Below are positions 26,383-36,370 of a stretch of 64,000 nucleotides of DNA, in pieces. Below the pieces are notes generated by a model, which ran no database searches, was not told the origin of the DNA, and saw nothing but the letters and a program-made list of their open reading frames with translations. Both the position numbers and the translations under genes were made by a program. Origin of the DNA: Acidovorax sp. SUPP3334 (GTDB lineage: Bacteria; Pseudomonadota; Gammaproteobacteria; Burkholderiales; Burkholderiaceae_C); NCBI RefSeq assembly GCF_030159055.1, contig NZ_BQXQ01000017.1, positions 46,851-110,850 of the forward strand. The letters run 5' to 3'. Position 1 is the stretch's first letter; every line of letters starts with the position of its first letter.

Positions 26383-27095
26383 ACGAGGCACCCCCCGGCG
26401 CCCCGCCCGAGGCCGCCATGCCCGGCCCGGCCCCCGTGCTGCGCGTCCAAGGGCTGGGCAAGCGCTATGGCGAAGCCGATGTGTTCGCCCAGGTGGACCT
26501 GGCGGTCCACCCGGGGGAGTTCGTGGCCATCGTGGGCGAGTCGGGCGTGGGCAAATCCACGCTGCTGAACTGCCTGGCCGGCCTCGACACCTGGGACACG
26601 GGCCGCATCGTGCATGGCGGCACCGATCTTTCCACGCTGGACGACACACGGCGCGCGCTGTGGCGGCGGGCGCACGTGGGCTTCGTGTTCCAGGCCTTCC
26701 ATGTGCTGCCGCACCTGGACGTGGCGCAGAACGTGGCGCTGCCGCTCATGCTGCTGGGCCGATCCGACCCGGCGCGGGTGGCGCACATGCTGGATGCGGT
26801 GGGCCTCGAAGGCCTGGGCGAGCGCCTGCCGCAGCAGTTGAGCGGCGGGCAGTTGCAGCGGGTGGCCATCGCCCGCGCGCTGGTGCACCGCCCCGCCCTG
26901 CTGCTGGCCGACGAGCCCACCGGCAACCTCGACCCAGCCACCGCCGCGCGGGTGATGGACCTGCTGCTGGCGCAAACGCGCGAGCACGGCGCGGCGCTCG
27001 TGCTGGTGACCCATTCCGAATCCGCGGCGGCCCGGGCGGACCGCCGGCTGCGCCTCACGGCCCACGGCATGGCCGTTTCCGGCCACGGCGCCTGA
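26379..27095 (+). CDS. ABC transporter ATP-binding protein (LolD/MacB type)
   Basis: A 238-residue ATPase with Walker [11 protein letters not shown]-loop [12 protein letters not shown], signature [15 protein letters not shown], Walker [13 protein letters not shown] and H-loop VTHSE. The sequence around GNLDPATA is typical of the LolD/MacB/FtsE class, which drives FtsX-like permeases in moving lipoproteins, macrolides or other hydrophobic cargo rather than classical import. It is translationally coupled to miaA and followed 17 bp later by its permease. With the AttH-like gene further on it probably forms an AttEFGH-type exporter. Confidence 0.92.
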   Translation: MNEAPPGAPPEAAMPGPAPVLRVQGLGKRYGEADVFAQVDLAVHPGEFVAIVGESGVGKSTLLNCLAGLDTWDTGRIVHGGTDLSTLDDTRRALWRRAHVGFVFQAFHVLPHLDVAQNVALPLMLLGRSDPARVAHMLDAVGLEGLGERLPQQLSGGQLQRVAIARALVHRPALLLADEPTGNLDPATAARVMDLLLAQTREHGAALVLVTHSESAAARADRRLRLTAHGMAVSGHGA

Positions 27096-27112
27096 AGGCA
27101 GGCAAAGCGGCC

Positions 27113-29791
27113 ATGCTCCGACTGCTGCGGACCTTTTCCTGGCAGGAACTGCGCCACCACCCCTGGCGTGCGGCCGCGGCCGTGGCGGCCGTCATGCTGG
27201 GCGTGGCGCTGGCGTTCGCGGTGCATGTGATCAATGCGTCCGCCCTGTCCGAATTCGCGCAGGCGGTGCGCAGCATCAACGGCCAGCCGGACCTCGAACT
27301 GCGGGCCACGCAGGGCAGCCTGCCCGAGGCGCTGTATGGTCCGGTCGCCACGCACCCGCTGGTGGCCCGCGCGGGGCCGGTGCTGGAGGTGTCGGCGCAG
27401 GCCAGCGTGCCCGGTGCCGCGGCACCCGGGCCGGGCGCAGCTTCCGTCCCGCTGCGCGTGGTGGGTGCCGATGCCCTGCTGCTGCCCACCATGGCGCCTG
27501 GCCTCATGCCCCGCGCTTTCGCCGATGCCGACCGGCTCGCGCTGCTGTCGCCGGCCACGGTCTTCCTGAACGGTGCGGCGCTCAAGGCGCTGGGACTGCG
27601 CGGCGACGGCAAGGACGGCCACGAAGGGAGCCTGCCATCGCTGCAATTGCGCATTGGCCTGCAAACCCGCACGGTGCGCGTGGCGGGCACGGTGACGGCC
27701 GGCGGCGCACCGCTGGCGGTGATGGACATCGGCGCCGCGCAGGACCTGTTCCAGCGCGCGGGCGAGTTGAGCCGCATCGATGTCCAGCTGCGCCCGGGCG
27801 CCAGTGCCGATGCCTTCCGCCAGGCGCTGCAGGCCTCGGCCAGCGCATCGGCCGGCGCATCGGCCGGCGTGGCGGTTCTGCAGCCCGGCGATGCCACGGC
27901 ACGCACCAGCAACCTGTCCCGCGCGTACCGCGTCAACCTGACGGTGCTGGCGCTGGTCGCGCTGTTCACCGGTGCCTTCCTGGTGTTCTCCGTGCTGGCG
28001 CTGAGCGTGACCCAGCGCGCCCCGCAGTTTGCGCTGCTGGCCGTTCTGGGCGCCACGCCGCGCCAGCGCCTCGCCCTGGTGCTGGCCGAATCGGCAGCGC
28101 TGGGCGTGGCAGGCAGCGCGGCCGGGATCGCCCTGGGCACGGCCCTCGCGGCCTCGGCGTTGCGCTGGCTGGGCGGCGATCTGGGCGGGGGCTATTTCGC
28201 GGGGGTACAGCCGGCGCTGCAATGGAGTGCGCCCGCCGCTGCGCTGTACGGCCTGCTGGGCCTGGCTGCCGCCCTGGTGGGAGGCTGGTGGCCTGCGCGC
28301 GCGGCGCAGCGCCTGCCGCCCGCGCAAACCCTCAAGGGCCTGGGGGCGGCGCTCGGCGGCCGGCAAAAGGGCTGGCCAGCCCTGGCGCTGGTCGTGGCGG
28401 GCGCCGTGCTGGCGGCCGCTCCGCCGGTGTTCGGCATTCCGCTGGCGGCTTATGTGTCGGTCGGGCTGCTGCTGGTGGGCGGCATCGCGCTGCTCCCTTG
28501 GGGCGTGGGTGCGCTGCTGAACGTTCTGGCGCCCTTGGCGGGCCGGCAGGTTCTGCCGCTGCTGGCGCTGGAGCGCGCACGACGCACGCGGGGCACCGCC
28601 GCCGTGGCAGTGGGCGGCGTGGTGGCCAGCCTGAGCCTGGCGGTGGCGCTCACGGTGATGGTGAGCAGTTTTCGCGGATCGGTCGGCCAGTGGCTGGACG
28701 CGGTGCTGCCCGCGCCCCTCTATCTGCGCATGGCCGGTGCGGCGGGCACGGACGACGGGCCGGCGTTTCCCGCCGGCTTCGACACCGCCGTGGCCCGGCT
28801 GCCCGGCGTGGCGCGCGTGCAGGCCCTGCGCACCAGCAGCCTGTTGCTGGACCCTGCCCGGCCCCCTGTCGCGCTGCTGGCGCGGCCGCTGGGCGGCGAT
28901 CCGGCACAGGTGCTGCCGCTGGTGGGCACGCCGCTGGCCGTGCCTCAAGGGCGCATCGGCGTCTATGTGAGCGAGGCGGTGCTCGATCTGTACGGCGTGC
29001 GGCCCGGCATGGACTGGCCGCAGCTGTCAGGGTCTTTCAGGCCTCTGGCGCAAGAGAATCAACGGCAGGTAGCTATGTTTTTCATAGCAGGCGTCTGGCG
29101 CGACTACGTGCGGCAGTTCGGCGCGGTCACGCTGGACCGGGCGGACTTCGTGCGCCTGACGGGCGACGCCCGCTCCACCGACCTGGCACTGTGGCCCCGA
29201 CCGGGCACCGATGAAGCCGCGCTGCGGCAGGCGATCGAAAGGCTGGCCGGCGAGGTGGCAGGCAGTTCGGCAGCAGGTGGGCCACAAAGTGCATCAGGGA
29301 TCACGCCCCCCGCTGCGGGCGGCGCGCTGGAGTTCGACTCGGCGGCCGGCATCCGCGAACGGTCCCTGCGCATCTTCGACCGCAGCTTTGCGGTCACCTA
29401 CTGGCTGCAGGCCGTGGCGATCGGCATCGGCCTGTTCGGCGTGGCGGCCAGCTTCAGCGCCCAGGTGCTGGCGCGGCGCAAAGAGTTCGGGCTGCTCGTG
29501 CACCTGGGCCTCACGCGCCGCCAGGTGCTGGCCGTCGTGGCAGGCGAAGGGGCCGCGTGGACGGCCATCGGCGCCGCGGCGGGCACCGTGCTGGGGCTTG
29601 CCGTGTCGGTGGTGCTGGTGCACGTGGTCAACCCGCAGAGCTTTCACTGGACCATGGACCTGCGGGTGCCGTGGCTGCGGCTTCTGGCGCTGTGCGCAGC
29701 GGTGCTGGCCACGGGCACGGTCACCGCGTGGCTCGCGGGCAGGGCGGCGGGCGGCCGGCAGGCCGTGTTGGCAGTCAAGGAGGATTGGTAA
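27113..29791 (+). CDS. ABC transporter permease, FtsX-like, double-repeat
   Basis: An 892-residue permease with two FtsX-like halves. The first transmembrane helix (AAAVAAVMLGVALAFAVHVI) is followed by a large periplasmic domain. Transmembrane clusters then occur around 277-420 and near the C-terminus (about 755-880). The pattern RAPQFALLAVLGATPRQRLALVLAESAALG and its C-terminal repeat KEFGLLVHLGLTRRQVLAVVAGEG are FtsX/MacB signatures. It pairs with the preceding ATPase. A 50-bp palindromic element at 29040-29089 is translated within it (about residues 643-659, near PLAQENQRQVAMFFIAG). The start ATG 27113 is 17 bp after the ATPase stop. Confidence 0.9.
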   Translation: MLRLLRTFSWQELRHHPWRAAAAVAAVMLGVALAFAVHVINASALSEFAQAVRSINGQPDLELRATQGSLPEALYGPVATHPLVARAGPVLEVSAQASVPGAAAPGPGAASVPLRVVGADALLLPTMAPGLMPRAFADADRLALLSPATVFLNGAALKALGLRGDGKDGHEGSLPSLQLRIGLQTRTVRVAGTVTAGGAPLAVMDIGAAQDLFQRAGELSRIDVQLRPGASADAFRQALQASASASAGASAGVAVLQPGDATARTSNLSRAYRVNLTVLALVALFTGAFLVFSVLALSVTQRAPQFALLAVLGATPRQRLALVLAESAALGVAGSAAGIALGTALAASALRWLGGDLGGGYFAGVQPALQWSAPAAALYGLLGLAAALVGGWWPARAAQRLPPAQTLKGLGAALGGRQKGWPALALVVAGAVLAAAPPVFGIPLAAYVSVGLLLVGGIALLPWGVGALLNVLAPLAGRQVLPLLALERARRTRGTAAVAVGGVVASLSLAVALTVMVSSFRGSVGQWLDAVLPAPLYLRMAGAAGTDDGPAFPAGFDTAVARLPGVARVQALRTSSLLLDPARPPVALLARPLGGDPAQVLPLVGTPLAVPQGRIGVYVSEAVLDLYGVRPGMDWPQLSGSFRPLAQENQRQVAMFFIAGVWRDYVRQFGAVTLDRADFVRLTGDARSTDLALWPRPGTDEAALRQAIERLAGEVAGSSAAGGPQSASGITPPAAGGALEFDSAAGIRERSLRIFDRSFAVTYWLQAVAIGIGLFGVAASFSAQVLARRKEFGLLVHLGLTRRQVLAVVAGEGAAWTAIGAAAGTVLGLAVSVVLVHVVNPQSFHWTMDLRVPWLRLLALCAAVLATGTVTAWLAGRAAGGRQAVLAVKEDW
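29040..29089 (+). repeat. 50-bp palindromic element inside the ABC permease gene
   Basis: The element opens with GGCCTCTGGCGC, continues with 20 bases and closes with the palindrome GCTATGTTTTTCATAGCA. Length and layout are the same as the queG copy. It is translated in frame within the permease's periplasmic region. Confidence 0.75.
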
Positions 29792-30015
29792 CCGCGTAGC
29801 AAGTTCAAGGGCCACCTCGACGGGCGCGCCATGGGCGTTTACCCGATTGATGCACACACGTCACAAGCGTTAAATATTGTTTGCAAGACATTATTTATTT
29901 CACGATGATGCGAACCGATAGTTAAAAAAACACCGCACAGCGGACCCCAGAACAGCGAGCACGGGACAGGAGTGGCCCCGGCTTCACACGCTGTTCTTTC
30001 ATCAAGGAAAACGGT

Positions 30016-30723
30016 ATGAAAAACACCTTCGGGCGTCTCCTGTGCGGACTGGCGGCTGCCTTCTGCTTGTGCGGCCCTGCTTCGGCGCAGTGGGTCTTTC
30101 CACCGGGCTCGTCACTCGACGTTGCCGCGGGAGGCCAGACGGATCTGGGCTGCTCAGCGCTCGACATGCAAGGCACGCTGAACCTCAATGGCGGCACGGT
30201 GAACGTGGACACCGACGCCACCTTCGGCTCGGGCTCCAACGTCACGGGCAGCAATGGCGTCATCTCGGTGGGTGGCAACCTCATCTCCGGCGGCAACATC
30301 AATACCGGCAACAACACCGTGGTGCTGCGCGACGGCTGCGATCCCGGCAACACCAGCCAGATCAGCGGCAACTTCGTGTTCCAGAACCTGACGATCTCCA
30401 GCACCACCGGCCGCACCTTCGTGCTGCCTGCGGGCACCAACATCACGGTGCTGGGCACGCTCACCGTGCAGGGCGCGCCGGGACAGAACGTGCAGCTCGT
30501 GTCATCCAGCGGCACCACGGCCGTGGTCAACCTGGGCCCCAACGCCACCGTGGTGCGCAACTTCGCCACCGTGACCGGCACGGTCCAGATCGGTGCCGCG
30601 ACCGCCGTGGCAGCCATTCCCACGCTCAGCGAATACGGCCTGATGCTGCTGTCGCTGCTGATCGGCATGGTCATGTACTGGAAGCGGCGCGAATTCGCGG
30701 CGTCCGTCCGCCGGGCCGGCTGA
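30016..30723 (+). CDS. IPTL-CTERM surface/secreted protein
   Basis: A 235-residue secreted protein. A signal peptide (about 1-25, ending PASAQ) is followed by a repetitive, Gly/Asn/Thr/Val-rich middle resembling a beta-helix (GTLNLNGGTVNVDTDATFGSGS and GNTSQISGNFVFQNLTISSTTG). The C-terminus is a sorting signal: IPTLSEYG at residue 201, a hydrophobic helix (LMLLSLLIGMVMYW), then KRREFAASVRRAG. IPTL-CTERM tails are recognised by an exosortase that cleaves and anchors the protein; no exosortase is visible in this window, so it must be encoded elsewhere. The 225-bp region upstream is AT-richer than the surroundings. Confidence 0.85.
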   Translation: MKNTFGRLLCGLAAAFCLCGPASAQWVFPPGSSLDVAAGGQTDLGCSALDMQGTLNLNGGTVNVDTDATFGSGSNVTGSNGVISVGGNLISGGNINTGNNTVVLRDGCDPGNTSQISGNFVFQNLTISSTTGRTFVLPAGTNITVLGTLTVQGAPGQNVQLVSSSGTTAVVNLGPNATVVRNFATVTGTVQIGAATAVAAIPTLSEYGLMLLSLLIGMVMYWKRREFAASVRRAG

Positions 30724-30790
30724 CGGACGCCGCCAGCCATCCTGCGCTGAAAAACATTCACCACACCGATAGACAAGAGAGGGTTTCGCC

Positions 30791-31741
<951 letters not shown>

Positions 31742-31750
31742 TCTCGGTGG

Positions 31751-32890
31751 ATGAGCGGATCGCATTGCATCGCATTTCATGATCCCCGTCCTATTGGGAC
31801 TCGTTTCAAAGTGAGCGACTCGGGCATCTGCCTCAACATGATCGTGAAGAACGAGGCACCGGTGATCGCCCGGTGCCTCGCTTCGGTGCGGCCTTTCATC
31901 GACCACTGGGTCATCGTGGACACGGGCTCCACGGACGGCACGCAGGACATCGTTCGCCGCTTCCTGCAAGACGTGCCGGGCACCCTGCACGAACGCCCCT
32001 GGAAGAACTTCGCGCACAACCGCAACGAGGCCCTGGAACTGGCGCGGCCACATGCCGACTATCTGCTGTTCATCGACGCCGACGAACAGTTGCGCATGCC
32101 GGCGCAGTACCGCTGGCCGGCGCTGGATGCCGACGGCTACCTCTTCCTGTGCGACATGAACGGCTGGGAATACCAGCGCAACAGCATGGTGGCCGCGCGC
32201 GTGCCGTGGCGCTGGGAAGGCGTGCTGCACGAATACCTGTCAGCGCCGGCGCACGGGGCATGGCAGACGCTGGCGGGGCCGGTCATCGAGGTGGCGCACG
32301 ACGGTGCGCGCGGCCGCGACCCCGACACTTACTTGCGCGACATCGCAGTGCTCGAACAAGACCTGCGCGAGCACCCTGACAACACCCGCACCGTGTTCTA
32401 TCTGGCCCAGAGCTATCGCGATGCGGGCCGCCTGGCAGAGAGCCTGGAGTGCTACCGCCGCCGCGCCGCAATGGGGGGCTGGGATGAAGAGCGCTGGTAC
32501 GCCGTGTTCCAGGCGGCGGTGCTGACCGAGCGCCTGCAGATGCCGGAAAGCGCCGTGCGCGACGCCTATCTCGCCGCCTACGCGCAGCGGCCCCAGCGCG
32601 CGGAGCCACTGTGCGAGCTGGCGCGCTACCACCGCCTTCGGTCTGAATTCGCACTGGCGCACCTCTACGCCCAGCAGGCCGCGCGCATTCCAAAGCCGGC
32701 TGACATCTTGTTCGTGGATGGCGGCGTGTATGCGTGGCGCGCGCTGGACGAACTGGCCGTCAGTTCCTTCTACGCCCCCGGCGCGCAGGACCAGGGCCGC
32801 GATGCCTTGCGCCAACTGCTGCGCGAGCAGCGCTTTCCCGCATCGGAGGCGCCGCGCATGCAAGCCAATCGCACCTTCTACGGGCTGTGA
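31751..32890 (+). CDS. GT2-family glycosyltransferase with TPR-like C-terminus
   Basis: A 379-residue protein with an N-terminal GT-A glycosyltransferase domain (about 25-245). The motif ICLNMIVKNEAPVIARCL opens the fold, VDTGSTDGT is the nucleotide-sugar loop, FIDADEQL carries the DxD metal motif (D109/D111) and NRNEAL is also typical. The C-terminal half (about 245-370) consists of helical TPR-like repeats (YLAQSYRDAGRLAESLECYRR). This two-part layout occurs in family-2 glycosyltransferases, including SunS-like and O-glycosylation enzymes. It starts 9 bp after the collagen-like gene, so the pair is probably co-expressed and the collagen is a plausible acceptor. That is inference. A GTG at 31811 is an alternative start. 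Confidence 0.8.
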   Translation: MSGSHCIAFHDPRPIGTRFKVSDSGICLNMIVKNEAPVIARCLASVRPFIDHWVIVDTGSTDGTQDIVRRFLQDVPGTLHERPWKNFAHNRNEALELARPHADYLLFIDADEQLRMPAQYRWPALDADGYLFLCDMNGWEYQRNSMVAARVPWRWEGVLHEYLSAPAHGAWQTLAGPVIEVAHDGARGRDPDTYLRDIAVLEQDLREHPDNTRTVFYLAQSYRDAGRLAESLECYRRRAAMGGWDEERWYAVFQAAVLTERLQMPESAVRDAYLAAYAQRPQRAEPLCELARYHRLRSEFALAHLYAQQAARIPKPADILFVDGGVYAWRALDELAVSSFYAPGAQDQGRDALRQLLREQRFPASEAPRMQANRTFYGL

Positions 32891-33172
32891 CGGCCGGCGG
32901 GCCCCGCCCGGCCATCCGGTGGGGAGGCGGTGCCGACAAGGCTCACCGCTGCAAGGCGCGGCGGAAGGCCGACTCCGTCGCACGGTTCTCCCGCATCGAA
33001 CCCTGTGGCCGTGTCAGCGAACCGTGGCGCCGCCCTTTGCAGTCATTGCAATGCCGGTGTTTTCTCGGCGAGACGACAATCGTGCGATGCGCCTGTCCGT
33101 CGCTCCCATTCCTGCCCGCCTCTTCACCCTGCGCGGCGCTGCGCACGGCGGGCAGTCCACCGGCTTCATCCC

Positions 33173-34318
33173 ATGAGACTGCACATTTCCCCATCGCCCG
33201 CCAGCGATCCATGGCGCGCCAGCACGCGGCGTGCCTGGCTGGTGTCCGCTGCCGCGGCCGGCGCAGCGCCGTGGCTCATGGACCCTGCCCGGGCACTGGC
33301 ACCGCGCACGCTGACCTTTCCGAGAGACCACGGCAGCCACCCGGATCTGCGCACCGAATGGTGGTACGTCACCGGACAGGCGCAGGCGGCGGGGCAATCC
33401 TGGGGTTTTCAGGTGACGTTTTTCCGGTCGCGCGTGGAGGCGGCGCAGCCGCTGCAATCGGCCTTCGCGGCCAGGCAGCTGGTGTTTGCGCACGCAGCGC
33501 TCACCGACCTGCGCGGCGGTACGCTGCACCACGACCAGCGCATCGCACGGGCGGGCTTCGGTATCGCGCAGGCGAGCGAGGCGGACACCAGCATCCGCCT
33601 GGGCGCATGGGCGCTCACACGCGCGCAGCAAGGCGCAGGGAGCCGTTACGCGGCGACGGTTCAGGCGGAAGGCTTCGGGCTGGAGCTGCAATTCGACACG
33701 ACGCAGCCGGTGCTGCTGCAGGGCGCGCAGGGCTTGTCACGCAAGGGGCCCGATGCATCGCAAGCGAGCTACTACTACAGCCAGCCCCAAATGACCGTGT
33801 CGGGGCACTTGCAACTGGCGGGCCGGCGCATGGCCGTGGAAGCCGCCGGTTCGAGCGGCCTGGACAACCGGGCCTGGCTCGACCATGAATTCGGCGATGC
33901 GCTGGTGCCACCCGATGCGGTGGGCTGGGACTGGATCGGCATGAACTTGCTGGACGGCAGCGCCCTCACGGCGTTTCGCTTGCGGCACCGGAACGGGTCG
34001 GCACTGTGGGCGGGTGGATCGCTGCGCACCGCAGGCGGCGAAACCCGCGCGTTCGGGCCACAGGCCGTCACCTTCACACCGCTGCGCCACTGGGTCAGCC
34101 CGGCCAGCCAGGCCCGCTATCCGGTGCAGTGGCGAATCGAGACACCGGCCGGTACCTTCGAGGTGCATGCGTTGCTGGACATGCAGGAGCTGGACAGCCA
34201 GGCATCGACCGGCGCCATCTACTGGGAAGGCCTGAGCGAACTGCGGGACGGCTCAGGCCGCACCGTGGGGCGCGGCTACCTGGAGATGACCGGCTACGCG
34301 AAGCCTCTGCGGCTATAG
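33173..34318 (+). CDS. AttH/CrtC lipocalin-like protein
   Basis: A 381-residue exported protein of the AttH/carotenoid 1,2-hydratase-like family (double lipocalin). The N-terminus has a Tat-like signal (TRRAWLVSAAAAGAAPWL). The hallmark HPDLRTEWWYVTG is followed by WGFQVTFFRSR, and later by SGLDNRAWLDHEFGD, GWDWIGMNLLDGSALTAFRLR and YWEGLSELRDG. Relatives sit next to AttEFG-type ABC exporters, here encoded at 26.4-29.8 kb but separated by the surface-protein cassette. Carotenoid hydration is not implied, since no carotenoid genes are present. It is the last gene before the convergent liv operon. Confidence 0.87.
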   Translation: MRLHISPSPASDPWRASTRRAWLVSAAAAGAAPWLMDPARALAPRTLTFPRDHGSHPDLRTEWWYVTGQAQAAGQSWGFQVTFFRSRVEAAQPLQSAFAARQLVFAHAALTDLRGGTLHHDQRIARAGFGIAQASEADTSIRLGAWALTRAQQGAGSRYAATVQAEGFGLELQFDTTQPVLLQGAQGLSRKGPDASQASYYYSQPQMTVSGHLQLAGRRMAVEAAGSSGLDNRAWLDHEFGDALVPPDAVGWDWIGMNLLDGSALTAFRLRHRNGSALWAGGSLRTAGGETRAFGPQAVTFTPLRHWVSPASQARYPVQWRIETPAGTFEVHALLDMQELDSQASTGAIYWEGLSELRDGSGRTVGRGYLEMTGYAKPLRL

Positions 34319-34337
34319 CGGCTATAGCGGCTATAGC
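34311..34337 (+). repeat. Three tandem copies of GGCTATAGC
   Basis: Three exact nine-base copies in tandem, beginning in the last codons of the AttH-like gene (the stop codon TAG lies in the first copy) and continuing 19 bp beyond it. Each copy contains the palindrome GCTATAGC. It is convergent with livM. Confidence 0.9.
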
Positions 34338-34417
34338 AGCGATATCGGGGCTGGCCGCAGCGGGGACCGGAGAACGCCCTGCATTGCAGCGCGCCCCCGG
34401 CTCTCGATGCACTTCGA

Positions 34418-35410
34418 TCAGACCTTGCGTGGTGCGCGCCGGGGCAGGCGCGCGATGATCTCGCCCATGATCCCGCGGCGAAAAGCCAGCACGCAGACCA
34501 CGAAGATCAGCCCCGTGACCATGGTGACCGACTCGCCCAGCGTGTTGAACCAGTCCACGCCCGTCAGCGAAGCGAGCAGGTGGCCGAATTCGCCGATCTT
34601 GTTTTCCAGCAGCACCACCACCGCCGACCCCACGAGCGGGCCCGACAGCGTGCCCAGGCCGCCGACCAGGGTCATCAGAATGACCTGGCCCGAGGCCGTC
34701 CAATGCACGTCGGACAGCGTGGCGAAGCCCAGCACCAGGGTCTTGAGCGAGCCGGCCAGCCCGGCGAGCGCAGCCGAGATCACGAACGCCAGCAGCTTGA
34801 AGCGGTGCGTGTCGTAGCCCAGCGAAATGGCACGGGGTTCGTTCTCCTTGATGCTCTTGAGCACCTGGCCGAACGGCGAGTGGATGGTGCGCACGATGAG
34901 CAGGAAGGCCAGCACCACGACCGCCAGCGCCACGTAGTACATGGTGAGGTCGCTGGACAGGTCGATGAGCCCGAAGAGCTTGCCGCGCGGCACGCCCTGC
35001 AGGCCGTCTTCCCCGCCCGTGAACGGCGCCTGCAGGCACGCGAAGAACAGCATCTGCGCCAGGGCCAGCGTGATCATCGAGAAATAGATGCCCTGGCGGC
35101 GGATGGCCAGCCAGCCGAACAGCAGCCCGAGCAAGGCACCGCCGGCCGTGCCCGCCAGCAGGCCCAGTTCGGGCGTGAGGCCCCAGACCTTGATGGCGTG
35201 GCCGGCGACGTAGGCCGCACCGCCCAAAAAGGCGGCGTGCCCGAAAGACAGCAGCCCGGTGTAGCCCAGCAGCAGGTTGAATGCCGAGGCGAACAGCGCG
35301 AAGCACATGAGCTTCATCACGAAGACCGGGTAGGCGCCCAGGAAGGGTGCCGCGAGCAGCGCGGCGAACAACAGGCCGTAGCCGATGGGGGCGAGTTTTT
35401 GGGAGTTCAT
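34418..35410 (-). CDS. livM: Branched-chain amino acid ABC transporter permease LivM
   Basis: A 330-residue inner-membrane permease with about nine hydrophobic segments, recognised by FASAFNLLLGYTGLLSFGHAAFLGGAAYVAGH and the coupling motif IRTIHSPFGQVLKSIKENEPRAISLGYDTHR. It forms the heterodimeric channel with LivH. It is the last gene of the six-gene liv-type operon on the minus strand, 15 bp after livH. The exact substrate (Leu/Ile/Val or other small amides and acids) cannot be set from sequence. Confidence 0.93.
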   Translation of the reverse strand: MNSQKLAPIGYGLLFAALLAAPFLGAYPVFVMKLMCFALFASAFNLLLGYTGLLSFGHAAFLGGAAYVAGHAIKVWGLTPELGLLAGTAGGALLGLLFGWLAIRRQGIYFSMITLALAQMLFFACLQAPFTGGEDGLQGVPRGKLFGLIDLSSDLTMYYVALAVVVLAFLLIVRTIHSPFGQVLKSIKENEPRAISLGYDTHRFKLLAFVISAALAGLAGSLKTLVLGFATLSDVHWTASGQVILMTLVGGLGTLSGPLVGSAVVVLLENKIGEFGHLLASLTGVDWFNTLGESVTMVTGLIFVVCVLAFRRGIMGEIIARLPRRAPRKV

Positions 35411-35425
35411 GCGTGCGGCCCCTGC

Positions 35426-36310
35426 TTATCTCTCTTTGCCGAACAGGCCGGCGGGGCGGATGAGGAGAACGATCACCATGATGACGAACACCACGGTGGA
35501 AGAAGCCTCGGGATAGAACACCTTGGTGAACCCTTCGATCACGCCCAGGCCGAGGCCGGTCAGGATCGATCCCATGATCGAGCCCATGCCGCCGATCACC
35601 ACCACGGCGAACACGACGATGATGAGGTTCTGCCCCATGAGCGGCGTGACCTGGTACACCGGCGCGGCCAGCACGCCGGCAAAGGCGGCGAGCGCCGCGC
35701 CGAACGCGTAGGTGAGCGTGATCATCACCGGCACGTTCACGCCGAAAGCCTCGACCAGGCGCGGGTTCTCGGTGCCCGCGCGCAGGTAGGCGCCGAGCTT
35801 GGTCTTTTCGATCACGAACCAGGTGCCCAGGCACACGACGAGCGAGGCCAACACCACCCAGGCGCGGTAGTTGGGCAGGATCATGAAGCCGAGGTTGGTG
35901 GCGCCCTCCAGCAGTTCCGGCGTGTCGTACCCCAGGCCCGAGACGCCGTAGATGGATCGGAACACGCCCTCGATCAGCAGCGTGAGCCCCAGCGTCAGCA
36001 GCAGGCCGTAGAGGTGGTCGAGCTTGTAGATCCAGCGCAGCAGCAGCCGCTCGATCAGTACGCCCAGCGCCCCCACCACCAGCGGCGCGGCCAGCAGCAT
36101 CACCCAGTAGTTGATGCCCAGGTAGGTCATGCCCATCCAGGTGAGCATCGCGCCCAGCATGAACAGCGCGCCGTGCGCGAAGTTGATCACGTTGAGCAGG
36201 CCGAAGATCACCGCCAGCCCCAGGCTGAGGATGGCGTAGAACGACCCGTTGACCAGCCCCAGCAGAAGCTGGCTCAGCAGGCCCGGCAGTGAGACACCGA
36301 AGATTTGCAT
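35426..36310 (-). CDS. livH: Branched-chain amino acid ABC transporter permease LivH
   Basis: A 294-residue permease with about eight hydrophobic segments. The family motifs LLLGLVNGSFYAILSLGLAVIFGLLNVINFAHG (start) and YLRAGTENPRLVEAFGVNVPVMITLTYAFG (coupling loop) are present. It partners LivM. The gap to the second substrate-binding gene upstream is 60 bp, and livM starts 15 bp downstream. Confidence 0.93.
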   Translation of the reverse strand: MQIFGVSLPGLLSQLLLGLVNGSFYAILSLGLAVIFGLLNVINFAHGALFMLGAMLTWMGMTYLGINYWVMLLAAPLVVGALGVLIERLLLRWIYKLDHLYGLLLTLGLTLLIEGVFRSIYGVSGLGYDTPELLEGATNLGFMILPNYRAWVVLASLVVCLGTWFVIEKTKLGAYLRAGTENPRLVEAFGVNVPVMITLTYAFGAALAAFAGVLAAPVYQVTPLMGQNLIIVVFAVVVIGGMGSIMGSILTGLGLGVIEGFTKVFYPEASSTVVFVIMVIVLLIRPAGLFGKER

Positions 36311-36370
36311 GGGAGGGCGCGAGTGGCAGTGAAGCGGTGAAAGGGGAGAGTCAGCGGAACAGGCGGCGCG

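Noticed and set aside
26321..27112. Long upstream extension of the ABC permease frame
   Set aside because: It overlaps the ABC ATPase in another frame and translates as low-complexity Arg/Ala-rich sequence; homology begins at ATG 27113.
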